Below are positions 24,901 through 32,665 of a stretch of DNA of 64,000 nt, piece by piece. Source of the DNA: CAWDYA01 sp963806495 (GTDB taxonomy: Bacteria > Acidobacteriota > Polarisedimenticolia > JACPZX01 > DASXTC01). The position numbers were made by a program, and so were the translations under genes. The notes under the pieces were generated by a model, which was not told the DNA's origin, made no database searches, and saw only the letters and a list, made by a program, of their open reading frames with translations. The stretch covers positions 372,001 to 436,000 of the forward strand of contig CAWDYA010000002.1 in assembly GCA_963806495.1 (NCBI GenBank). Direction: 5' to 3'. Every line of letters starts with the position of its first letter. The stretch's first letter is position 1.

Positions 24901-27274
24901 GCGACCCGCACACCGCCTCGTCCGGATCGAAGGTGATCACGGCCGTAGGGCCGGCAAGACGCGCATTACTTACATAGAGGGCGAAATCCTGATCGGTCTC
25001 CCCCGCGTGCGAGGGGACCCCGTCGCCGGTGATGTCGGCGGCGAGAACCTCGACCTGGAAGCTGCTCCGGCCGGACGACAGGATCACGTTCTCTACGTTG
25101 TTCCGGTAATCCGCCTGGCCTCCCGGGATGGATAACCCGTCCTTCATGACGTTGCCGAGATAGGTCTGGCCGTCCGCCTGAACGGAAAGATCGAGATCGT
25201 TGACCCAGGCCGAGCCGGCCGGCGTGCCCGGTGCGTCGGTCCAGACGAGGGTCACGACGACAGGGCGCGAGGGGTCGTCGACAGCAAATGGGCCGTAGCT
25301 GACGCTTTCACCCGTCGCTTCCAGGATCACGCTCTGGTCGAACGCGACTCGCGCGCGGCTCTCCACGAGGCTGGACAGATCGACGCGGCCCCAGCCCTGT
25401 GCCGTGTTGGGCCGGTACGACGTATTGGAGGGCTGGGCGACGGTGGAGCCGAGATCATGGGCGTGGTTGATCAGCATCGCCTTGAGCATCGCGGGACTCG
25501 GATCGGCGCCGAGGCTGCGGCGGTAGACTTCGAGCGCGATGGCCGCGGCGCCGCTGACATGCGCGGCCGCCTGGCTGGTCCCGGAGGCCCAGTTGAGCAC
25601 CTGCTGGCCCGGCGGGTAGTAACGATTGCACACCCCTGCGGCCGTGTAGTCGGGCGCGTTGGAGGCCAGCGAGATGATGTGGCTGCCCGGAGCGACGATG
25701 TCCGGCTTGAGCCGGCCGTCGGCCGTGGGGCCCCGGCTGCTGAAGCTCAGAATATGATTGACATTATCCGAGAGGATGCTCGTGGCGCCGCAACCGTCGC
25801 TCACGCCGGGGCGATACCCCTCCGTTCCGCCGACACTGAGGACGTTCTTCGCGGTCGCCGGCCAGCCGACACTGTACGCCTGCGGGCCGAGATTACCCGT
25901 CGAGAAGACGGGCAGGAGACTGTGGTCGCCGTCGGACGGATCCAGATTGGCGTCACGGACCAGTGCATCGTATTCGGCGGCGACCGTGTTGTACTGACTG
26001 CCGCCGCCCCCCCAGGAGTTGTTGCTGATCCTCGCGCCACGGGCGTAGGCATCCTGCACGATCTTCTCGTAGGAGATGTTGCTGGGTGACTGGCTGCTGC
26101 AATCGAAGATCCGGGTCGCGCCGATCGTGACGGTGGGGGCCACGCCGAGACCCGCCAGATACCCGTCGGCATCGAGGATCAGGTTGCCTGGCTGGGGTCC
26201 ACCCGCGATGATCCCGGCGATGTTCGTCCCGTGGCCGGGGCAGTCCTCGAGGAGCCCCTCGCCGGAATCGTCGATCGAGTAGGCGAGCCGCCCCTGCAGG
26301 CCGGCATGATTGGCCGACGTGGCCCCGTTGCCGATCCCCGTGTCGGTGACGTCCACGAGAATGGAGCCGAGATCGCCGAGGCCGTGGGCGTCGAGCCAGG
26401 CGAGGTAGCCCGGGCCGGCGGGGGAGTCGCCGTTCACGAGACCGGCCACGATGACGTCGCTCTTCTCGTCGTGGGTGACGATCGGCGCGAACGGCTCGAT
26501 CCAGACCACCTCGTCCCGGCCGGCCAGGTCCGCAGCGGCCCCCGGGGGCAGCGTCACGCGGATGTTCGTCAGGGGCCCGATGTCGTGCGGCTCCTGCAGG
26601 ATCGCCAGGGCACGGCCACGGATCTCCCGCAGGACGCCGTCATGATCCCCGGCGCGTGCGACCTGGACGGTGACGTCGATCGGCTCGGTGGATGAGACGA
26701 GCTCGGGGCTGAGCCGATCCGAAGGAGAGTACTCGCCGCGCCACTGCAGTGGCAGGCCAGCCGCGCCGAGCGCGTCGGGATCCTCGGTCCAGACGATATA
26801 GGCGTTGTGGGGAACGTAGGCGATCGGGCGCGAGCGGCCGGCGCCCCTCATCCGGCTCAGCCACTCCGGCTTGATGGGCCCGTGGAACTGGAGCAGCTCG
26901 AGATGACCGCCCGGGCGACGCCGCGCGGGCGGCAGGAGCCGGGAGCCGGACGTGTCGATCACCCGGGAGCGCAGCCTGATCCTGTCCGGGACCTCGCTGA
27001 AGCCCGGGCCACCCGACGCGTCGCGAGCGGACTCGATCGCGGCGCTGTCTCCCTCCACGAGCAGGGCCGAGCCGTGCGGCCCGTACGTGTCGATGACACG
27101 AATCCCGCCCGCGGCGGCCAGAGAGTCCAGCGCCGGGCTGCGCCGCACCAGGGCCTTGTGACGTGCCGCTGCCCGATCGGGCGCCGACATCCCCGGCGGC
27201 GCCATGATCGCTGCCAGCAGCACCAGCAGCACGACGAGCCCCGGTTCCTGCCACCTCGCGCCGGCGCGTCTCAC
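18989..27274 (-). CDS. Giant secreted subtilisin-like protease with C-terminal dockerin
   Basis: About 2761 aa, S8 family. The start is GTG 27274, overlapping the stop of the cohesin gene upstream; a signal peptide follows (RR, then LVVLLVLLAAIMA). The triad is Asp311 (DVTDTGIG), His348 (PGHGTNIAG) and Ser567 (SGTSQAAAHVSG), with oxyanion Asn461. After a PPC-like beta domain come four copies of a MAM-like jelly roll (near residues 990, 1610, 2020 and 2420), separated by Fn3-like and 'YGC...DtGdF' modules. An IPT/TIG domain (about 2607-2697) is followed by a type I-like dockerin at about 2703-2757, with two calcium loops (DINGSGRVDGTD and DLNADGYVDGLD). It should act outside the cell, held by a cohesin. 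Confidence 0.88.
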   Translation of the reverse strand: MRRAGARWQEPGLVVLLVLLAAIMAPPGMSAPDRAAARHKALVRRSPALDSLAAAGGIRVIDTYGPHGSALLVEGDSAAIESARDASGGPGFSEVPDRIRLRSRVIDTSGSRLLPPARRRPGGHLELLQFHGPIKPEWLSRMRGAGRSRPIAYVPHNAYIVWTEDPDALGAAGLPLQWRGEYSPSDRLSPELVSSTEPIDVTVQVARAGDHDGVLREIRGRALAILQEPHDIGPLTNIRVTLPPGAAADLAGRDEVVWIEPFAPIVTHDEKSDVIVAGLVNGDSPAGPGYLAWLDAHGLGDLGSILVDVTDTGIGNGATSANHAGLQGRLAYSIDDSGEGLLEDCPGHGTNIAGIIAGGPQPGNLILDADGYLAGLGVAPTVTIGATRIFDCSSQSPSNISYEKIVQDAYARGARISNNSWGGGGSQYNTVAAEYDALVRDANLDPSDGDHSLLPVFSTGNLGPQAYSVGWPATAKNVLSVGGTEGYRPGVSDGCGATSILSDNVNHILSFSSRGPTADGRLKPDIVAPGSHIISLASNAPDYTAAGVCNRYYPPGQQVLNWASGTSQAAAHVSGAAAIALEVYRRSLGADPSPAMLKAMLINHAHDLGSTVAQPSNTSYRPNTAQGWGRVDLSSLVESRARVAFDQSVILEATGESVSYGPFAVDDPSRPVVVTLVWTDAPGTPAGSAWVNDLDLSVQADGQTYLGNVMKDGLSIPGGQADYRNNVENVILSSGRSSFQVEVLAADITGDGVPSHAGETDQDFALYVSNARLAGPTAVITFDPDEAVCGSQLSVTLESLHARGSGRATVVLSTGSDQESVILDESPPGLGVFRGGVDLDGGAPRTGDGILQIVDSQPVTATYLEPDPATGAPVAVTATLPGRCAAPVISDTRVTHSGAFEATVLWKTDRPADSVVHFGAGSNRNLEISDPRLVRDHRVRLTGFPACSLITATVSSTAAGGATSTGPASPLRFASGQSTTSRRIVFYDGMESIGSRWEHHAMQPGAVDDWQLGAPATGTPGPPAGSQVWGTNLDGNYSVGADAVLVSPEIDLTEAVGGELSILHYYSISGGRSPFSENDGAWVEITSDGGVTWTTLEPIGGYPDTVDPDNPYLPSGAPVFAGALSGWSQSRFDVSSFSGSVVKIRFHIWQDPGESVSRSSGWFIDEVEVTAQKTCHIGVLSLDSSEYGCSSSPEIHLADTDLNRSSSVIDTTTVVASSGSDQTTVQLMETGPNTGDFEGTIPLSEVAAPGALAVSEGGDLSVVYDDQDTGDGLPATVSASALIADCTPPPAPTGVVAAEDGAGRLDISWNPIDPAQTPDVQGYRVYYDTDGPGPSYSGTGALQGLSPVRAESFPNSLSLTSLAPCTAHFIAVTAFDQFGNESPYSAETFAYPNGGGPCAVGRMSLAPASPGCSETIDVTVTDSNADLDPGVAGTVTAQAASPSHPAPIPVLLTETASASGVFTGSIPLSATGLPGTLTVSSGDIVSVEYADADDGAGHPGTAHEEVSIGDCSPPAITDVRVVNPGADRATVTWVTDEPSDSTVQYGADPALGSIASASGLSTVHSVPITGLSPCTTTYFTVTSTDPHTNSATATDGGMPFRFGTAREVTIYRDDFESGAPGWTHMSLSNAIDEWELGAPQGDGIKAPASAFSGASVYGTDLDGTYERAADLVLVSPPVPLTLGDAATLEFEHWYDITSVGAPQGFDDGGFLEISDDDGATWTWIQPSPPGYPDIVTTNPYTAFGSGAYAGSTGGWVPAFFILDDWLGRTVRFRFHLFQDVNDHNFVGQGWYIDDVEVRVSLACHEGRIVLDRTEYGCGGSPLTARLVDQDLDLDSQALDTASVMLFSDAEPAGETLLLTEVAPAAGQFEGSLPVSSTDAPGTLAVRSADTIRAIYADADDGSGQPRTTVATAVVSDCSPPVISDLKIEHVSPDAFSVSWTTSEPSTGSVLYGTDASYGGEVTVTSLTTRHDLTVSGLAGCTDYYFTVASTDAGGNTARDDDLSGPGHVATSSATYLLHEDFESGAPGWSHDGQGDTWAFGAPAGFTPPSGTTLAATALATDYTRPSGPDNLDFVLVSPTFSLDGVEAPMLTFAHRYDFAQGFTGRDGGRVEAWTGSRWIPLVPDGGYPGVIDAAAGSSGAPVPGFTGTTQAGFITSTFDLSGVLEPGARVSRIRFRVFVEGGTGSTGRGWLIDDVAVTGSLPCRLGTLAFQKDPITCGDASVGLTLQDRDLDADPFIVEQVGITITSSSDPVPRSVTLTEDGPSSGMFHGTLSLAPSGQSGALAVAAGDTVTAAYQDADDGTGSPRTTLAIVGVAGCAGPTIRGVALTPAGADEVIVRWSTDTPSTSLASLSNGAGPARTAADYRLVTSHTLRMHGLSPCATYIVTLASTDAQGVTTTATGPASGLVVEPPDRTRLFFDDMEGPDPGWVVSGSTSEWQRGTPLHGPAGAFSGTGVYGTDLTGDYNGGTNATLTSPPIDLTQVTSARLTFWHWYDIFASDPPNSTDDSAWVEVAVNGSPAIHYLTPIGGYPDTTDSEDGEPLTEGTPVYAGQTEDWNRAEFDLTPFAGTVIRLRFRLWNDQVELILNGVTGAGWYLDDVEVSSRSYCSPAPSLSGLGTPPLAQGAQAVAVILTGAGFRPGATVISDAGVTVSSVTVVSSSQLSIDLDVDPRAQLGAHAITVVNPDGQTATLAGALQIAFQPARADINGSGRVDGTDLVMFAAAFGSDEGSSNYVAAADLNADGYVDGLDLALLAPLFGSMVP

Positions 27275-27819
27275 GGTGATCCTCTCACACGGATGGACGT
27301 GCCCTCGAAACCGGCCGGCAGCGGCGCCGAGCCGTCGTCGAGCAGCGAGGAGCGGGTGAAAGACAGGACCGAGACACCCGGTGCGCGGGCGCGGAAGGCC
27401 AGCTCGCAGAGGACCCCTTTGCCCGCCACGCCGTGCCGCGCGCCCATCCGTGACAGACCGACCACCACGCCCGTCCTGCCACCCGGCGAGGCCCCGGCCA
27501 TAGCGAGAAAGGTCGTCGAGGCTCCGTCGCGATTGAGAAACCGGCCCTCGCGTGACCCGGTGGGGAGGTAATCCAGGATCGCCGGATCGTAGAGCAGGGT
27601 GAACGGTGCGCTCGAGACGCCGGCGTCGGTGCGAACGACGACCCGGATGCGGACGATCTGGCCGACACGCGCCCACTGTCTGCCTGCTTCGACCCGGACG
27701 AGCGCCCGACGGGGAGATGCGGCGGCCAGGGGAGCCGGTGTGACGGCGGACAGACTCAGGGCCGCGAGCAGGGCGGCGAGGAGGTGATGTAACGACCTGG
27801 CGTCTGCCCTTTCACTCAC
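27271..27819 (-). CDS. Secreted cohesin-domain protein
   Basis: 182 aa. Signal peptide at 1-33 (LLAALLAALSLSAVTPAPLAAA). The rest fits one cohesin-like domain: VRVEAGRQWARVGQIVRIRV at the start, a middle strand FTLLYDPAILDYLPTG, the loop LSRMG, then LCELAFRARAPG and LSFTRSSLLD. Cohesins bind dockerins tightly in the presence of calcium. The start is GTG 27819, preceded by AGGAG, which overlaps the upstream stop. Its own stop overlaps the GTG of the dockerin-bearing protease. It has no anchor, so it may be a free adaptor or be held by another protein. Confidence 0.75.
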   Translation of the reverse strand: MSERADARSLHHLLAALLAALSLSAVTPAPLAAASPRRALVRVEAGRQWARVGQIVRIRVVVRTDAGVSSAPFTLLYDPAILDYLPTGSREGRFLNRDGASTTFLAMAGASPGGRTGVVVGLSRMGARHGVAGKGVLCELAFRARAPGVSVLSFTRSSLLDDGSAPLPAGFEGTSIRVRGSP

Positions 27820-27828
27820 GGTGGTCTC

Positions 27829-28461
27829 CTAACGGGACACGGTGATGACGGCCCCGCTGTCATAGAACTGGACCGGAACGACCGCGAGTTGCGGGTCGCG
27901 CCGGTAGAACAGCGAGCCCGCGGGGCTGTTCGGGTCCCCGTTGTAGGGGATGAACCCGAGGGGCGCGTCTCCCCGCCCGAGCGCCCGGAACGTGATGTGT
28001 GCGACCGACACGGTCCCCGTCACCGAGCAGGGGGGCGGCGGCGAGCCGGTCAACGCGGCCGAGAACAGCACCGCACCATCCATGTTGGCCAGCCCCGACG
28101 AGATGTTGTCCGCCTCCACGATGCCGATGGGCGAGCAGGCGCTCAGAACCGATCCGCTGCTCACGCCGACCGCCTCCAGGATCGAGGGATCGAACGAAAC
28201 CTCGATCGCGTAGGCGTCGAACGGGCCGGGAATGTCACGGGCGACGACGTCGGCGATCCTCACGTCTCCGGACCCGCCGCCGTCCTCAATCCAGACCAGG
28301 TTGCCCGTCGCCATGGCGGGAGGCATGAAGTCCAGCGACGTGTTGAGTCCCGAGGCGCCGGTGTCGCTGCTGCCGTTGCACCCCGAGACGCCGAGGAGCG
28401 CGAATGTGCAGGTCAGGAGGGTGACGACCCGGATTGTCCCGCACCTCTCCGCTGTTCGCAA
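27829..28461 (-). CDS. Cohesin-domain lipoprotein
   Basis: About 210 aa from TTG 28461, chosen because GGAGG lies 7 bases upstream and it gives a proper lipoprotein signal: hydrophobic LLTCTFALLG then the lipobox VSGC with Cys28. An in-frame ATG at 28560 would add 33 polar residues before the signal. The mature part has a cohesin-like plan: YAIEVSFDPSILEAVGV, then FSAALTG, VAHITFRALGRGDAPLGF and a final PVQFYDSGAVITV strand. It is probably anchored in a membrane by lipid and able to hold a dockerin protein at the cell surface. First gene of the cohesin/cohesin/protease/ABC operon. Confidence 0.72.
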   Translation of the reverse strand: MRTAERCGTIRVVTLLTCTFALLGVSGCNGSSDTGASGLNTSLDFMPPAMATGNLVWIEDGGGSGDVRIADVVARDIPGPFDAYAIEVSFDPSILEAVGVSSGSVLSACSPIGIVEADNISSGLANMDGAVLFSAALTGSPPPPCSVTGTVSVAHITFRALGRGDAPLGFIPYNGDPNSPAGSLFYRRDPQLAVVPVQFYDSGAVITVSR

Positions 28462-28583
28462 CCGCGCGCCTCCCCCGCAAGATGGCCGTGGTACAGTAAG
28501 GTCCCGTTCGTTGGACCCCGACCGGCGGCTTCTGGTTGGCAAGCGCTCCATATAACGCAAATCATTCTATTTCATGACCTTAC

Positions 28584-30143
28584 TTATTTGCTACCCGTGT
28601 CCACTCCGGCGATCTCCATGAAGCCGGGTGCGGCTCTCAGGCTGTCGAGCTCCGGGTCCTCTTCCATCCAGGCGAACCGGCCGTATCCGTGGGCCACCGC
28701 CATCCTCAGCCAGGCAAGTGCGTCCTCGCCGCGACCGGCTATCGACAGGGCCCGGATGGCGTCCAGGTCGTAGACGTAGTCGGCCAGCGCGTCGAAACCC
28801 GAACGCTGGGCCATCAGGCTGCGTGCCATCGCCTCCAGCGCCCGGTGATCGTCGGACCGCCTGCCGAGGCGGGCCCAGAGGAGATACGCCGCGACCTGCC
28901 GCGCCGCCGTGCGCGGGGTGATCCGTGCCGCAGTGGCCCGCTCCAGCACCGCCAGCGCGCGGTCGGGCATCGAGTAGTCGTCGTACAGACGCGCCAGGCG
29001 GAGCAGCAACCCCGGGCTCGCGTCGTCGTGTGCCAGCCCTTCCTCCAGGACGGCGACCGCCTTCTCGGTCTCACGCGCCTTGAGATAGATCCGGCTGAGC
29101 CCTTCATAGGACGGAAACATCAGCCGCTCCGGGGTGGCGTAGCCGGCGGTGGCATCGGGATAGTCGTCTATCACGCGCCGGAAGGCCGCGATCGCCTCTT
29201 CATCCCTTTCGAGCTGCTCGTAGCACAGTGCCTCGAGGTAGATCGTCGTGCCGTTGCCGAGCCCGCGGCTCGTCTTGAGATCCGCCTTCCCGAGGACCGC
29301 CAGTGCCTCCTTCCATCCCTCCCGCTTCATGAGGGAGAACCCCATCACGAGATGGACGCGCCCGCTGACCTCCGGGTGCTCCTGCATCAGACGTCGGAAG
29401 ATCGCGCCGGAGCGGCCGTACGCCCCCACCTCCTCGAAGGCGGCGGCGATCTGGATCGCCGACGGCAGGTAGTCGGGAGCGAGCTTGAGCGCTTCGTCGT
29501 ATGCATCGAGCGCCTCGCCTCGCCTTCCGGACATCAGCTGGATGTTGCCGAGCGCGTGGTAGCTGGCGGGCTGACCCGGGTGAAGCGCGATCGCCCGTTC
29601 GATCGTCTCTCGCGCGGGTTCGAGCCGCCCTCGAGCCATCAGGGTGGTGGCTCTCGCCTGGAGCGCCGTCGATGACTCGGGATCGAGCTCGAGCGCTTTG
29701 CCCGCTTCGGCGCCGGCCTCGTCAGGCTGCAGGTCGAGCAGCAGCGCAAAAGCCAGCGCGGCATGCGCGACGGGCGAGTCCGGACCGAGCACTACGCCCT
29801 TGCGTGCGGCGACCAGCGCCTGATCGATAAGCGCGTCGTCCTCGACGATTCTCCTCAGTGAGTACGAGACCAGGGTCCTGGCCAGACCTGCGTGCGCGCA
29901 TGCAGCGTCCGGGAAGTTCTTCAGGCCCATCTCGAACAGCCTGCGTGCGTCGACGAGCGAGGCGCGTCCGCCGTCTTCGAGCAGGTGCTCGCCGCGCGCG
30001 CAGATCGCCTCGATCGACGGCCCGCGGACCGGCGCCTCCGGCGGGGTGAGCATCTCAGGCTCGGGGAGCGACTCTCCCGATCGGGGCGTGCCGGACAGAA
30101 GCGCGAGAAGAGCGAGAGCGGTGAGAATCGGCACGGGTGTCAT
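28584..30143 (-). CDS. Secreted TPR protein
   Basis: 519 aa. N-terminal signal peptide (LTALALLALLSG), then about ten tetratricopeptide repeats (residues 60-480), recognisable by the W/L-G-Y-A-F-A-P spacing, for example LGNIQLMSGRRGEALDAYDEAL. It is likely a periplasmic or surface scaffold for protein contacts, partner unknown. ATGA overlap with dinB upstream. The end is 122 bases before the start of the cohesin lipoprotein gene on the same strand, so read-through into that operon is possible. Confidence 0.8.
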   Translation of the reverse strand: MTPVPILTALALLALLSGTPRSGESLPEPEMLTPPEAPVRGPSIEAICARGEHLLEDGGRASLVDARRLFEMGLKNFPDAACAHAGLARTLVSYSLRRIVEDDALIDQALVAARKGVVLGPDSPVAHAALAFALLLDLQPDEAGAEAGKALELDPESSTALQARATTLMARGRLEPARETIERAIALHPGQPASYHALGNIQLMSGRRGEALDAYDEALKLAPDYLPSAIQIAAAFEEVGAYGRSGAIFRRLMQEHPEVSGRVHLVMGFSLMKREGWKEALAVLGKADLKTSRGLGNGTTIYLEALCYEQLERDEEAIAAFRRVIDDYPDATAGYATPERLMFPSYEGLSRIYLKARETEKAVAVLEEGLAHDDASPGLLLRLARLYDDYSMPDRALAVLERATAARITPRTAARQVAAYLLWARLGRRSDDHRALEAMARSLMAQRSGFDALADYVYDLDAIRALSIAGRGEDALAWLRMAVAHGYGRFAWMEEDPELDSLRAAPGFMEIAGVDTGSK

Positions 30144-31261
30144 CCCTCCTGGACGGGGAAAAGCGGCTTCTGGAACGGCTCATCATCAGGGATCATTCCG
30201 GTGACGGTGACGCCGACCAGCCGGACCTTGCGGCGTCCGGCCATCGTCCGGGTCAACAGATGGCGGGCCGCATCCTCGATGATCACCGTCTCGTCGAAGG
30301 GGGTGGCGAGCGTGCGGCTGCGCGTCACGAGCCGGAAATCAGAATAGCGGATCTTGACCACCACCGTGCGAGCCTTGAGCCGCTCCTCGAGCAGCGAGTC
30401 GTGCAGCGTCCCCGAGAACCGCCGGATGAGCGCATCGAGCGCCGCGAGGTCCCGGGTATCGACCGGGAGGGTGCGCTCGCAGGAGATCGACCGTGTCTTC
30501 CTCTCGGGGCAGACCGGTCGATCGTCCTCGCCGCGCGCAAGCCGGATCAGACCGGGCCCGGAAGGGCCGATGACCCGTCTCAGCATGGCATCGGCGGCGC
30601 GCGCGAGATCTCCGATCGTTTCGAGCCTGGCGCTCTTCAGCTTTGCCGCCGTCGCCGGACCCACCCCCCACATCCTCTCTACCGGGAGAGGGGAGAGGAA
30701 TCCCCTGACTGCGGAAGGTCTCACCACGACAAGACCGTCCGGTTTGCCGGCGTCGGAGGCGATCTTGGCGACGAGCTTGCTCGGGCCGGCTCCGGCGGAG
30801 GCGGTCAGTCCCGTTTCCGCACGGATAATCCTGCGGATGTCCTCGGCGATGCCGGTGGCGGTGCGATCCGTCCCGGTGACATCCAGGTACGCCTCGTCGA
30901 GCGAGATGGGCTCGACCTGCGAGGTGAACCGGCGGAGGATCCCGCGGATGCGTCGTGACAGCTCGATGTAGCGTTCGAAACGGGGCCGAACGCAGATCAA
31001 GTCGGGGCATCGCCGGAGCGCGCGGTTCATCGGCATCGCCGACCTCACCCCGAAGACCCGCGCTTCGTACGAGGCCGCCGCTACCACGCCTCGTCCGGCA
31101 GGGTCGCCGCCTACGGCGACCGGCCGGCCGCGCAGCGACGGGTCGTCCAACTGCTCGACGGATGCGAAGAAGGCGTCCATGTCGACGTGGATGATCCGGC
31201 GTTTCGCAGGCTCGATTTTCGTGGCAGGTGCGGTGGACCGTAAGGCGTTGATCTGCATCAT
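30140..31261 (-). CDS. dinB: DNA polymerase IV
   Basis: About 373 aa Y-family translesion polymerase. The palm motifs are HVDMDAFFASVEQ (first catalytic Asp) and SLDEAYLDVTG (the Asp-Glu pair); helix-hairpin-helix residues and a little-finger domain follow. The C-terminus FQKPLFP resembles a beta-clamp binding motif. The start is at the Met-Met pair 31261/31258; the longer open frame upstream enters the insertion sequence flank. A TATAAT lies only 9 bases before the ATG, so the mRNA may have almost no leader. ATGA overlap with the TPR gene downstream. Confidence 0.92.
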   Translation of the reverse strand: MMQINALRSTAPATKIEPAKRRIIHVDMDAFFASVEQLDDPSLRGRPVAVGGDPAGRGVVAAASYEARVFGVRSAMPMNRALRRCPDLICVRPRFERYIELSRRIRGILRRFTSQVEPISLDEAYLDVTGTDRTATGIAEDIRRIIRAETGLTASAGAGPSKLVAKIASDAGKPDGLVVVRPSAVRGFLSPLPVERMWGVGPATAAKLKSARLETIGDLARAADAMLRRVIGPSGPGLIRLARGEDDRPVCPERKTRSISCERTLPVDTRDLAALDALIRRFSGTLHDSLLEERLKARTVVVKIRYSDFRLVTRSRTLATPFDETVIIEDAARHLLTRTMAGRRKVRLVGVTVTGMIPDDEPFQKPLFPVQEG

Positions 31262-31270
31262 GACGTGTGA

Positions 31271-31276
31271 ATTATA
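31271..31276 (-). promoter_or_regulatory. Possible -10 box for dinB
   Basis: TATAAT on the minus strand, 9 bases before the dinB ATG at 31261. Transcription would begin within about 3 bases of the start codon. No good -35 box is seen 16-18 bases upstream (CGACTG/CCGACT). Single hexamer, so weak evidence. Confidence 0.35.
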
Positions 31277-31350
31277 CGGTCCTCCCGCGGAGCAGTCGGC
31301 GAGATTGGGTGGAAATTGCTCATTCCATCGTAGGGAAAGTAACGCGAATG

Positions 31351-32427
31351 TCAACTGAAAATGCCCCCCATGGGTGTGAAGGGGTATGGGCGTCCCGAGG
31401 CCGTCATGAGGAGGCTGTCGAGAGGCCTGGGGAGGATGCGTCCGGCGTTGTGCCCGTGGTGGCGCCACCGGAGCCATTCAGCGAGGGAGAGTTTTCTCTG
31501 GGCCAGGCCGAGGGCTTCGGCGGGGCTGGCGGTGGCGGTGATGGTGACGCCGCGGCAGAAGTTGAACCATCCGGCCCAGGCGTGAAGGGCCCGCTCGAGC
31601 CAGGCGCGTCGTCGGGAGACGCACCAGGTGCGTCGGCGCAGGCGGGCGAGGCCATAGCGCGCCATGGCATTGGTGTGGTTGATGGGGAACAGCGGGTTGG
31701 CGCGGTCGCGCCGTGCGGTGGCGTCGAAGGTCGTGTGGTGGAGCCGGTCGCCGAGCAGCCGCCGGGCGATGCGATGGTAGGAGGGTTTGCGGTCCGAGTC
31801 GAGCGGGACGTCGCCGGCGGCGTGACGGCTCAGGACGGCCAGACAGCGGCGCACGGCGAGGTCGGAGTGGGAGGGGCGTCGGCCGTGGAGCTTTTCGAAG
31901 GCGGCGCGGCGGGCCTTCTGGCGCGCGGTCATGCGGCCGCGCCGGCGCAGCGGGGCGGTGGCCAGCGAGGCGATGAAGTAGGAGTGCTTGTCGATCAGGA
32001 TGGGCACGGTGACGGGCTGGTAGCGGTTCGACTCGAAGGTCTCCAGCTCGTCGAGCTGGAAATGACCGCGCAGACCATGCCGGCCCATCACCGCGCGCTG
32101 CTGGCGAAGGGCGTGATGTCCGAGCCGGGCGAGCTTGCGCGAGACGGTCTTGCGATTGACGCCGAGCAGCCGGGCGGCCCCGCGCAGACTGACGCCGTTG
32201 CAGAGAAGATGCAGGAGACGGGCGTCGACGTGGGGTTTTTTCTGCCGGTAGGCGTAGCGGAAGGTCATCAGCGAGAAGGTGAGTCGGCACGAGCGGCAGC
32301 GATACCGGACGAGAGGCCTGGGAAAGGACGCGGAGCGGTACACACCGTGTCGACGGGCGAAGCCTCGCTGGCGTCGTTGGTTGAAGGGGCAGCCACGGCG
32401 GGGGCAGAAGGGAGGGGTGAAGGCCAT
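31351..32427 (-). CDS. DDE transposase with zinc ribbon and helix-turn-helix
   Basis: About 358 aa from Met at 32427. Zinc-binding cysteines at CPRRGCPF and RYRCRSCRLTFS, then a helix-turn-helix GVSLRGAARLLGVNRKTVSRKL, then the catalytic core starting at FQLDELETFE, with LDSDRKPSYHRI and NHTNAMARYGLARLRRRTW further on. The layout recalls IS1 or IS1595-type elements; family not assigned. The open frame runs upstream to 32535 but the zinc ribbon starts here. Stop codon TGA lies in the outer TGTCAAC end, so the protein reads through the whole left repeat. It appears intact. Confidence 0.85.
   Translation of the reverse strand: MAFTPPFCPRRGCPFNQRRQRGFARRHGVYRSASFPRPLVRYRCRSCRLTFSLMTFRYAYRQKKPHVDARLLHLLCNGVSLRGAARLLGVNRKTVSRKLARLGHHALRQQRAVMGRHGLRGHFQLDELETFESNRYQPVTVPILIDKHSYFIASLATAPLRRRGRMTARQKARRAAFEKLHGRRPSHSDLAVRRCLAVLSRHAAGDVPLDSDRKPSYHRIARRLLGDRLHHTTFDATARRDRANPLFPINHTNAMARYGLARLRRRTWCVSRRRAWLERALHAWAGWFNFCRGVTITATASPAEALGLAQRKLSLAEWLRWRHHGHNAGRILPRPLDSLLMTASGRPYPFTPMGGIFS
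31357..31381 (+). repeat. Left terminal inverted repeat
   Basis: 25 bases beginning GAAAATGCCCCCC and ending GGTGTGAAG; exact reverse complement of 32635-32659. The last codons of the transposase lie within it. Confidence 0.9.
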
Positions 32428-32634
32428 CGGGGAGGTACCTCCGGCGAAAGGGCGCCTGCGGGAGCGCAGGCGCACGACGCCGGTGGGGATAGAAAGGAAC
32501 GTGCCAAAGGACAGCGAGCCCCGACAGAGCACCAAGTCATTCGTGAGACAGGGCTTGCCCGATCAACAGCCCACGGGCCCCTGTCCGCCGGCGGACAGAC
32601 CGGACACATCCGCCCCATGCACCCGATCACATCG
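32428..32634. other. Leader region of the insertion sequence
   Basis: No separate gene. The transposase frame stays open to 32535 with little protein-like character. An 18-base perfect palindrome CTGTCCGCCGGCGGACAG at 32581-32598 may be an operator or transposase site. Confidence 0.5.
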
Positions 32635-32659
32635 CTTCACACCCATGGGGGGCATTTTC
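32635..32659 (-). repeat. Right terminal inverted repeat
   Basis: 25 bases, exact reverse complement of 31357-31381. It marks the upstream end of the transposase transcription unit. Confidence 0.9.
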
Positions 32660-32665
32660 CGTCCG

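Noticed and set aside
19122..27571. Many plus-strand frames inside the giant protease gene
   Set aside because: All are shadows of the minus-strand 8.3 kb gene, which has signal peptide, triad and repeats in one frame; high GC makes such shadows common.
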